NCBI GenBank assembly: GCA_946623125.1
Contig: CAMOQR010000014.1
Span: 1-35,657 of the forward strand
Direction of reading: 5' to 3'
Length of the DNA stretch: 35,657 nt
Source: an uncultured Caryophanales bacterium
Lineage (GTDB): Bacteria > Bacillota_I > Bacilli_A > RF39 > UBA660
The translations under genes were made by a program, and so were the position numbers. The notes beneath the pieces were generated by a model. The model was given only the letters and a program-made list of their open reading frames with translations. It ran no database searches and was not told the DNA's origin. The first letter of the stretch is position 1, and each line of letters opens with the position of its first letter. Positions 1-5,909 of this stretch are shown here, piece by piece.

Positions 1-1396
1 AGTCTCCATGACTAATAATTAGATAGTGAATTTTAGATATTCCATTTTTTCGTAAATTTGGTTGGAGATTTTTGTAAAAAATATTCTTTGATTGGATTCC
101 TCCGGTATCTAGTAATATATTTATATGATTAATCTGTATTAGAATAGAGTCTCCTTGTGATACATTCATTATTTCTATCATTTTCGTATTATCTATTTTA
201 GGTATCAGAAAATGAAATATTAGAATTATTAGAAAAATATATATTATTTCTTTTTTTTGAATTATTAAATATAAAAAAATGATTACTCCGTATCCTACAT
301 ATAATAATAAATGGGATTTTTTAAATGGGATTTTTCCAAAGTTTATTTGACTTAAGAATAGAGAGCTTTTTTCTAAGATTATTATTAAAAAATTATAAAT
401 TGGATATAAAGGTTTTATGATAAAAACAATTAAAGTGAAGGGAAAAAGAATTATACTAACGTATGGAACATAAAATAAATTATAAAAGATACTTAAAAGA
501 TTTATTTGACTAAAATGGTATAAACTTATAGGAATACTTACTAGAAATGATGCAATAGATGTTTTTAAGAGAGAAATAACATAGTTTTTACTTTTTAATT
601 GTTCTGTTAATCTAAGTAATGAAAAAGAAATCAAATAAGAATATTGAAATCCTACTTCCCATAGATAATTTGGATTTACCATTAGAGAGATTGATATTAT
701 TATTAAGAATATATTTTCTTTTTTGATGTAGAAATAATAGATTTGATTGATTCTAAAAAATATATAAAATAGAACTCCTCTTAAAATAGATGGAGATAAT
801 CCTACTAAAAATAAATAACCTAATAAAACTGTAGTGATCATGTAAAATGTTTTTTCTTCTCCTATTCTTTTTTTTAATATTTTTTCTAATATAGAAGATA
901 ATAGTGTTATATGCATACCACTTATGGCAAATAAATGACTAATTCCATTTTCTTGATAAGAATATATTACTTTATATTCTATTAATGATTTATCTCCTAA
1001 TAAAAAGGTAGATAGATAAGGTTTATTATTTATATTATTTTTTATTAGTTGTTTCATTTTATATAAAATATTTTTATTTTTTTTTATAATTTTTATATGA
1101 TTCGTTTTTATTATGACTATTGAATTCATTATTTCTTTTGATCCTTTTATTTGTATTTTATCTCCTATGTCATAAGAATTCTTTTTTTTAGAGTAGTCAT
1201 ATATTACTAGTTTTTTATTTTCCTTTATTTCTATTTTTTTTATATTTTCATATTCCGTTATATTAATAATAATTCCTTCCTTTGGCGTTTGATATTTATT
1301 ATTAAGTCCTAGTCTTATTATAGTAATTAGGAGTGATATTATAAAAATAAGATAGAAGATAGAATCAATTAATAATGCTTTCCTTAATTTGATCAT
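1..1396 (-). CDS. comEC: ComEC-type DNA uptake channel protein (partial, C-terminus beyond window)
   Basis: This gene encodes the membrane channel that passes single-stranded DNA into the cytoplasm during natural transformation. It is open to the left edge, giving 465 residues without a stop. Residues about 8-30 form a membrane helix, followed by a small soluble domain. The ComEC competence core starts near residue 151 with GISHLFAISGMHI, close to the family's GLSHLxAISGxH. Many hydrophobic helices follow. The last visible part enters the metallo-beta-lactamase-like domain (LLDTGG, then SHGD at the edge, the start of an HxDxDH-type motif). The proposed ATG at 1394-1396 lies inside comEA, so the two genes overlap by 32 bases and are probably translationally coupled. 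The N-terminal soluble part is short for the family. Identification is firm; the state of the C-terminal nuclease-like domain cannot be seen. Confidence 0.9.
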   Translation of the reverse strand, partial: MIKLRKALLIDSIFYLIFIISLLITIIRLGLNNKYQTPKEGIIINITEYENIKKIEIKENKKLVIYDYSKKKNSYDIGDKIQIKGSKEIMNSIVIIKTNHIKIIKKNKNILYKMKQLIKNNINNKPYLSTFLLGDKSLIEYKVIYSYQENGISHLFAISGMHITLLSSILEKILKKRIGEEKTFYMITTVLLGYLFLVGLSPSILRGVLFYIFFRINQIYYFYIKKENIFLIIISISLMVNPNYLWEVGFQYSYLISFSLLRLTEQLKSKNYVISLLKTSIASFLVSIPISLYHFSQINLLSIFYNLFYVPYVSIILFPFTLIVFIIKPLYPIYNFLIIILEKSSLFLSQINFGKIPFKKSHLLLYVGYGVIIFLYLIIQKKEIIYIFLIILIFHFLIPKIDNTKMIEIMNVSQGDSILIQINHINILLDTGGIQSKNIFYKNLQPNLRKNGISKIHYLIISHGD

Positions 1397-2024
1397 AAAT
1401 ATTATCACCTATTCCAGGTACTTTTTTTAAATCTTCTATTGATTGGAATAATCCATTTTTTTCTCTGTAGTCTATGATATCTTTTGCTTTACTTTCTCCT
1501 ATTCCTGGAAGAGTCATTAATTGTTCTTTAGATGCAGTATTAATATTGATTTTGTTTGTTTCTGATGTGTTTTCAATACATGCATCATTTTGTAATGTTT
1601 TCTCTGTTCCTTCTATACACTTTTCATGTACTCTTTCTTCTATTTCTTTTGTTTTTTTAAAGTCATTTACTTCTTCTTTACTATAGATAATAATTACCAT
1701 TTCATCTTTAATTTTTTTGCTTAGATTTATCATAGTTGTGTCTGCATTTTCTGTGAGGCCTCCGGCCATTTCGATAGCATCCATTATTCTAGAGTTTTCT
1801 TCTAAAGAATAAATACCTGGAATATTAATTTCTCCTTTTATATCAACTTTTAAATATACTTTATCATTTTGTTTTACTTGTTTTTCTTCTAATTTTTCTT
1901 CTACAATAGGTTCTTTTATCTCTTTTTTATTATGAATGATGAAAAATACTATTAGTGCTATTGTTCCAGTTATTATTATGATTCCTAATAGTATTTCTTT
2001 TCGGTGTCTATATTGAAATGTCAT
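1365..2024 (-). CDS. comEA: ComEA-type DNA-binding competence protein
   Basis: ComEA binds incoming double-stranded DNA outside the membrane and hands it to ComEC. The 219-residue protein has an N-terminal anchor (about 11-30), an SLBB-type domain (about 56-116, with VDIKGEINIPGIYSL and AGGLTENAD), a polar linker with two Cys, and a C-terminal double helix-hairpin-helix domain (about 157-219) showing NINTASKEQLMTLPGIG and VPGIGDNIYDQI. This order and length are typical of Gram-positive ComEA. The start is supported by TTAGGAGG eight bases upstream of the ATG. It ends in TGA inside the comEC start region, so both are likely read as one unit. A terminator for the preceding gene lies just upstream, so a promoter should sit in the roughly 25 bases after it, but no clear one is visible. 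Confidence 0.93.
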   Translation of the reverse strand: MTFQYRHRKEILLGIIIITGTIALIVFFIIHNKKEIKEPIVEEKLEEKQVKQNDKVYLKVDIKGEINIPGIYSLEENSRIMDAIEMAGGLTENADTTMINLSKKIKDEMVIIIYSKEEVNDFKKTKEIEERVHEKCIEGTEKTLQNDACIENTSETNKININTASKEQLMTLPGIGESKAKDIIDYREKNGLFQSIEDLKKVPGIGDNIYDQIKESIIN

Positions 2025-2049
2025 AATAATTCCTCCTAATGTATTATTC

Positions 2050-2080
2050 GAAAAAAAAGAAAAGATTTTCTAATCTTTTC
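2050..2080 (-). terminator. Rho-independent terminator after the DHH phosphodiesterase gene
   Basis: A 9-bp stem (GAAAAGATT / AATCTTTTC, loop TTCT) is followed on the minus strand by eight U residues (plus-strand A run 2051-2058). It overlaps the last codons of the DHH gene and separates it from comEA. Confidence 0.85.
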
Positions 2081-3161
2081 TCATTTTATTTATTTGTTTT
2101 ACTTTTATTACTTGTGGTTCTTCTGCAATATTTTCATCTTCTGATAAACCGATTGGAACTTTTTTCATTAATTCTTCTTCTACTTTAAAAATATCATCTG
2201 TTTTAATTCTACCACCTGCCGTTTGATGAGTTCCTCCTCCATTCATTTCTGATAGAATGGCTCCAACATTCACTCTTTTTCCACTTCTTGCGGATATATG
2301 AACGATTCCTGGTTCTATAAAACCAATGGTGAATGCTGCATCAATTCCACTGAATTTCATCATTCTGTCTGCTGCTTTTGCATAATCTTCTTTTAAATAG
2401 ACCTCACATGGATGATTACGATTTAAAGTAAATGATACCTGGATGGGATCTAATAATGATTCACTGTATTTTTTTATAATTGTTCCATTAATTATTAAAT
2501 TACTAATTCTACAAAAGCTTTCAAATTCTTCTAAAAATAGACGATTCACATAATCTATGTCTGCTCCATTATTGATTAATTTTTCTGCAACATCATGAGT
2601 ATGTGATGTTGTATTTTGTTTAAAACGTTTTGTGTCTAATGAGATACCTGCCAAAAGATAATTGGCAATTTCTGGATTATATCGAACACGATTACCGTTT
2701 AATACTCTACTTACAATTTCACAAGCACTTGATGCTGCTTCTGATATATACTTGTCTTCTGTTTGAATAGATGTTGGTCCTTCTGAATGATGATCAATTA
2801 CGATTACTTTTTTAAATAGGTCTAAGCAATCACCTACTGATATCATTTCTTGCTTATTGGTATCGGCTACAATTAAAAGGGAATTACTATCCACTTTACT
2901 TAAGAATTGATTTTTGTTTATAATATGATATTTTTCTCTGTTAATGTCAATAATTTTTTTGACACCTGGTTCTATTTTAGAATCTTCATCATTTATGATA
3001 ATATAGCATTCTTTTCCATACTCCATGGCTAATACGGATAAGCCTAAGCATGAACCTATGGCATCAAAATCAGGACTATTATGGCCTATTATAAATATCT
3101 TACTACTTTTTAGCATATTTCTTTCTAAATGTGCTCGTAATTCTTTTATGCTAGATATCAT
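2070..3161 (-). CDS. Stand-alone DHH/DHHA1 phosphodiesterase, GdpP/NrnA-like
   Basis: This is probably a Mn-dependent cytosolic phosphodiesterase acting on cyclic-di-AMP, pApA or nano-RNA. The 363-residue protein carries the DHH motifs in order: GHNSPDFDAIGS (H27, D31, D33), VADTNK (D100), IDHH (123-125) and LLAGISLDTKRF (D176). A DHHA1 domain follows, with ARSGKRVNVG and GGGTHQTAGG near 308-317. Several stretches (EAASSACEIV; LAGISLDTKRFKQNTTS) resemble the catalytic half of GdpP/YybT more than NrnA from memory, but GdpP's membrane helices, PAS and GGDEF parts are absent. A longer frame begins at 3269, but a strong promoter lies at 3190-3218 and GAGGGG precedes the ATG at 3161, so the short start is right. 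The C-terminal tail (about 340-363) is charged. Substrate is unproven. Confidence 0.85.
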   Translation of the reverse strand: MISSIKELRAHLERNMLKSSKIFIIGHNSPDFDAIGSCLGLSVLAMEYGKECYIIINDEDSKIEPGVKKIIDINREKYHIINKNQFLSKVDSNSLLIVADTNKQEMISVGDCLDLFKKVIVIDHHSEGPTSIQTEDKYISEAASSACEIVSRVLNGNRVRYNPEIANYLLAGISLDTKRFKQNTTSHTHDVAEKLINNGADIDYVNRLFLEEFESFCRISNLIINGTIIKKYSESLLDPIQVSFTLNRNHPCEVYLKEDYAKAADRMMKFSGIDAAFTIGFIEPGIVHISARSGKRVNVGAILSEMNGGGTHQTAGGRIKTDDIFKVEEELMKKVPIGLSEDENIAEEPQVIKVKQINKMRKD

Positions 3162-3189
3162 ATTTTCCCCTCTTTCGTAATTAGTCCAT

Positions 3190-3218
3190 ATTATAACATT
3201 TTTATTCTTTTTTTTCAA
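3190..3218 (-). promoter_or_regulatory. Sigma-A type promoter for the DHH phosphodiesterase
   Basis: TTGAAA (3213-3218) is separated by 17 bases from TATAAT (3190-3195), reading on the minus strand. Transcription would begin near 3183, which excludes the longer open frame that starts at 3269. Confidence 0.85.
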
Positions 3219-3227
3219 CAAATATAT

Positions 3228-3258
3228 GTAAAAAGCAAATTCAAATTGAATTTGCTTT
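3228..3258 (-). terminator. Terminator of the ftsW/phospholipase-like operon
   Basis: An 11-bp perfect stem (AAAGCAAATTC / GAATTTGCTTT, loop of five) is followed by a U run on the minus strand. It overlaps the last codons of the phospholipase-C-like gene. Confidence 0.85.
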
Positions 3259-3825
3259 ATATTCTTCATATACTTTTTCTTCTAATAAAGGAATTACTTT
3301 GTTCATGTATATACTTTGATTTTGTTCTTTTACTTCTTTCATCTTTTTTACTTTCCATATTTGCATCATTTCTTTTGTAATATTTAAAATATCATAAGTA
3401 ATTTCTTCTTTTAATAATATGTTTTTTATTTGGTTTAATTCTGAAAAAGAATATTTTTCCATATCTTTTCTCATTTCTGAATGAGCATTTTCTAATGAAA
3501 TATTATTCTTCATGATATTCTCTCTTATCTCTAAGTAGTAATATTCATCATAAATGATATCTGTTAAAACATGGATATAGTATCCAATTAAAAAGTCTTT
3601 TTGATACTCTTTTTTTGCTTTTGCTATATAATCTTTAATTGATTTTCTCCATTCTTGATAATCTTTTTTTCTTTGGTGCGCCATCCAGCGGACCTCTTTT
3701 GGAGCAAGTCCATCTATATTAGGAGAATCTGGGGCGATAAGGCCTAAATAATAATCATATGATGTAATACCCATTTTTTTACCACAGTACTCGCCAACTT
3801 TTAAATGAATTGTCGTGCTTGGCAT
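3241..3825 (-). CDS. Zinc-dependent phospholipase C-like protein
   Basis: The 194-residue protein resembles the zinc-dependent phospholipase C / S1-P1 nuclease fold (Pfam PF00882 as I recall it). Candidate metal ligands appear in the expected order: H7 in STTIH, D33 in GLIAPDSPN, H50 in WMAHQ, and H85/D89 in YYIHVLTD. The rest is mainly charged helix. There is no signal peptide, unlike secreted phospholipases, so a cytosolic hydrolase is more likely and the substrate is unknown. The start has AAAGAGGATG just upstream. It begins four bases after the ftsW-like stop and shares that gene's terminator, so the two form an operon, though this does not by itself reveal a function. Fold-level confidence is good; a specific activity is not claimed. 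Confidence 0.7.
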   Translation of the reverse strand: MPSTTIHLKVGEYCGKKMGITSYDYYLGLIAPDSPNIDGLAPKEVRWMAHQRKKDYQEWRKSIKDYIAKAKKEYQKDFLIGYYIHVLTDIIYDEYYYLEIRENIMKNNISLENAHSEMRKDMEKYSFSELNQIKNILLKEEITYDILNITKEMMQIWKVKKMKEVKEQNQSIYMNKVIPLLEEKVYEEYKANSI

Positions 3826-3829
3826 ACTC

Positions 3830-4963
3830 TCATCCTCTTTCCATTGCTATATGGTTTTCAATATTTACTTTTTGTACAATAGTTAATGCAGCAATTAAAC
3901 AGATTGTATAACTTCCTCCATAACTCATAAATGGAAGTGGTACTCCTGTCATGGGAATTAGTCCCATAATACCTAGTAAATTTACCGCTATATGAATAAA
4001 TATATAGGTTGCTACTCCATAGCAAAGAATTGCTCCTCTGTTTGTGGGAGATTGCCTTCCAATTATTAGTATTCTTAATAATACGATCATATACATGATG
4101 AGTAAGAATATTCCGGTTATAACACCTAATTCTTCTACAATAATTGCGAAAATAAAGTCTGTATATGGTTCTGGTAGGTATAAATATTTTTGAGTTGAGT
4201 TTCCTAAGCCTACTCCTGTTAATCCCCCATTATTGATGGCAATATAACAATTGCATACCTGATTTCCATCCTTTAGAATTCGATCGCATGGATTGGATAT
4301 ATCGAATCTTTCTAATTGTCTTTCTTGTAATAATTGTTTTCCCATACCTAATATAGCAATACTTCCTAGTGCTATTATTGATAAGCCAATAAATAGTATT
4401 TTATATTTTATTTCTTTTGCAATAGGAATTGAAAAGAAAATTACGGCAACTGTTACAGCATAAATAATTGTTGTTCCTAAATCTGGTTGAACAAATATTA
4501 AGCCAGCTATAATAATACAAATTCCTATCGGAAATAGGCTCTTCCACCAACTGTTTAGTTTCTTTTGATTTTTCTCATAGTATTCAGCTAAAAAAACAAT
4601 AGTAATTACTTTTGCAAATTCTGATGGTTGAATACTAAATGGTCCTATTTCAAACCAACTGATTGCTTGATTTTTCGCATTACCATATATTAATAATGAT
4701 ACTAAGGCTGCTATACATCCTATTAGTAGTAATTTTGATGCTTTCCCATAGACACTTGTTGGAAATAGTATCATGATAAGAAAAAGAACACTTCCAACTA
4801 GCAAAAAAAATGCTTGTCTCATAAAATAATTATATGGACTTACAGCATGTGACATATATGCTGTAACATTTGATGCTGAAAAGACCATAATGAGTCCCAT
4901 GATAAATAATAATACTGTTATTATTAATAAAGTTTTATCTATGTATTTTATTTTTTTTACCAT
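3830..4963 (-). CDS. ftsW: SEDS-family peptidoglycan polymerase, FtsW/SpoVE-like
   Basis: SEDS proteins polymerise lipid II into glycan strands at the septum together with a class B PBP. The 377-residue protein has about ten membrane helices and the family signatures: IQPSEFAK (111-118), VQPDLGTT (158-165), GLGNSTQKYLYLPEPYTDF (252-270) followed by FAIIVEELG, and GLIPMTGVPLPFMSYGG (334-350). The wording of the third motif fits FtsW/SpoVE better than RodA. The start is the ATG preceded by AGAAGGGAG; a longer frame from 5002 lacks a ribosome site. One oddity is the extracytoplasmic loop around 222-245, which carries three cysteines (226, 236, 238) in place of the usual G-YQ segment. No clear promoter is visible upstream. 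The phospholipase-like gene follows after four bases. Confidence 0.9.
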   Translation of the reverse strand: MVKKIKYIDKTLLIITVLLFIMGLIMVFSASNVTAYMSHAVSPYNYFMRQAFFLLVGSVLFLIMILFPTSVYGKASKLLLIGCIAALVSLLIYGNAKNQAISWFEIGPFSIQPSEFAKVITIVFLAEYYEKNQKKLNSWWKSLFPIGICIIIAGLIFVQPDLGTTIIYAVTVAVIFFSIPIAKEIKYKILFIGLSIIALGSIAILGMGKQLLQERQLERFDISNPCDRILKDGNQVCNCYIAINNGGLTGVGLGNSTQKYLYLPEPYTDFIFAIIVEELGVITGIFLLIMYMIVLLRILIIGRQSPTNRGAILCYGVATYIFIHIAVNLLGIMGLIPMTGVPLPFMSYGGSYTICLIAALTIVQKVNIENHIAMERG

Positions 4964-5034
4964 GATATTCTCCCTTCTACTATAAATATACCATATATCC
5001 ATTCTATTTTATCATTTTTAGAAATAAAAAGCGC

Positions 5035-5061
5035 ACAATTTTTGTCAATTAACATAGCATA
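5035..5061 (+). promoter_or_regulatory. Possible sigma-K-like promoter for the tiny YjcZ-like gene
   Basis: AC (5035-5036) is followed after 16 bases by CATAGCATA (5053-5061). This fits the Bacillus sigma-K consensus AC-N16/17-CATANNNTA. No convincing sigma-A pair is seen. The site is only about ten bases before the Shine-Dalgarno sequence, so the untranslated leader would be very short. This is a consensus match only. Confidence 0.35.
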
Positions 5062-5081
5062 TATTAGTAAAGGAGGATGCT

Positions 5082-5234
5082 ATGTATTACTATGGTAATG
5101 GAGGAGCATGTTGTCCAAATACTACTGCTTCGTATGCTTATCCTGTTAGTTGCTGCTCTGGGAATAATTATGCTATTATTTTAGTATTATTTATTTTATT
5201 AGTTATTATATTAGGTTGCAGAAATGGTAACTAA
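5082..5234 (+). CDS. Tiny YjcZ-like single-span membrane peptide (50 aa)
   Basis: This short gene starts at an ATG with AAAGGAGG five bases upstream and ends at TAA after 50 codons. The N-terminal half is Tyr/Gly/Cys-rich (MYYYGNGGACCPN, then PVSCCSGNN). The second half is one hydrophobic span, YAIILVLFILLVIILG, ending in CRNGN. This span closely resembles the FALIVVLFILLIIVG segment of the tiny YjcZ sporulation-associated family in Bacillus. Five cysteines (10, 11, 24, 25, 46) are unusual for a peptide of this size. It is monocistronic, with a terminator directly downstream. Membrane insertion is clear from sequence; a role in spores is inferred from family resemblance and a sigma-K-like upstream site. 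Confidence 0.75.
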   Translation: MYYYGNGGACCPNTTASYAYPVSCCSGNNYAIILVLFILLVIILGCRNGN

Positions 5235-5237
5235 TTT

Positions 5238-5260
5238 AGAACTCTTAGGAGTTCTTTTTT
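5238..5260 (+). terminator. Terminator after the tiny YjcZ-like gene
   Basis: The stem GAACTC / GAGTTC with loop TTAG is followed by six T residues. It begins four bases after the stop codon. Confidence 0.85.
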
Positions 5261-5333
5261 ATTCTCTTTCCTATATTTTTCTTTTCTTTTTCCTGTTTTT
5301 TTGTTAAAATATATGTTGTTGAGGTGGTTACTG

Positions 5334-5882
5334 GTGTTAAAAACGAAAGATTTTTTAGATGAAAAGGATAAGAGACTACGTCTTGTTAGTAAAGAAGTTA
5401 GTTTTCCTTTAACAAAAAAAGATAAAGAATTGATTTCTCAAATGATTCAGTATTTACATGATAGTCAAATTGAGGAATTATCTGAAAAATATGATTTACG
5501 TCCTGGAATGGGGCTTTCTGCTATACAGTTAGGAGTTGCAAAACGTTTTTTCGTTGTTGTTTATGAGTATGAAGAAGGAAAGTTTGAAACTTATGTTTTA
5601 GTTAATCCAAAGATTATTAGTAATTCCATGGAAAAGATATACGTAGAAGAAGGCGAAGGATGTCTTTCTGTTAATCGACCTGTTGAAGGAATTGTTCCTC
5701 GCTATGCTAGAGTTACTATGGAAGCATATGATATTGATGGAAATAAAATTCATGTTCGTGCTAGAGAAGATTTATCTATTTGTTTTCAACATGAACTTGA
5801 TCATTTAAATGGAATTTTATTTATTGATCATATTGATCCAAAGAATCCATATAAAGGAAAAGACCAGATGCGTCCCATCTAG
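5334..5882 (+). CDS. def: Peptide deformylase, type 2
   Basis: The enzyme removes the formyl group from the N-terminal Met of new proteins using a bound metal. All three motifs are visible: motif 1 as GMGLSAIQLG (usually GxGLAAPQ), motif 2 EGCLSV (metal Cys) and motif 3 QHELDHLNG (two metal His and the catalytic Glu). The insert preceding motif 1 (EELSEKYDLRPG) and the overall layout match the Gram-positive type 2 class. I chose the GTG at 5334 because GAGGTGG lies seven bases upstream; TTG 5301 or ATG 5313 would give 11 or 7 more residues but have no ribosome site, and TAAAAT at 5305-5310 could be a -10 box. The protein is then 182 residues, normal for the class. The Pro of motif 1 is replaced by Ile; the conserved Gln is kept. 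It is monocistronic. Confidence 0.93.
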   Translation: MLKTKDFLDEKDKRLRLVSKEVSFPLTKKDKELISQMIQYLHDSQIEELSEKYDLRPGMGLSAIQLGVAKRFFVVVYEYEEGKFETYVLVNPKIISNSMEKIYVEEGEGCLSVNRPVEGIVPRYARVTMEAYDIDGNKIHVRAREDLSICFQHELDHLNGILFIDHIDPKNPYKGKDQMRPI

Positions 5883-5892
5883 TCTTTTTTTT
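5858..5892 (+). terminator. Terminator of def
   Basis: AAAAGAC-C-AGATG pairs with CATCT-A-GTCTTTT (one C/A mismatch, loop CGTCC), followed by a T run. The stop codon TAG lies in the 3' arm. The A-rich 5' side means it could also act for smc on the minus strand. Confidence 0.75.
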
Positions 5893-5909
5893 ATTCCTAT
5901 ATAAAATCT

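Noticed and set aside
1365-1367. UGA read as Trp (mycoplasma code)
   Set aside because: comEA ends at TGA at the expected C-terminus and Trp codons elsewhere are TGG.
1-1396. Gene-free region or decayed comEC at the left edge
   Set aside because: Reading the minus strand gives one unbroken comEC frame to the edge; it only lacks a stop because the window ends.
3162-3269. N-terminal extension of the DHH phosphodiesterase
   Set aside because: The extension is encoded over a strong promoter and the preceding terminator; the ribosome site favours the ATG at 3161.
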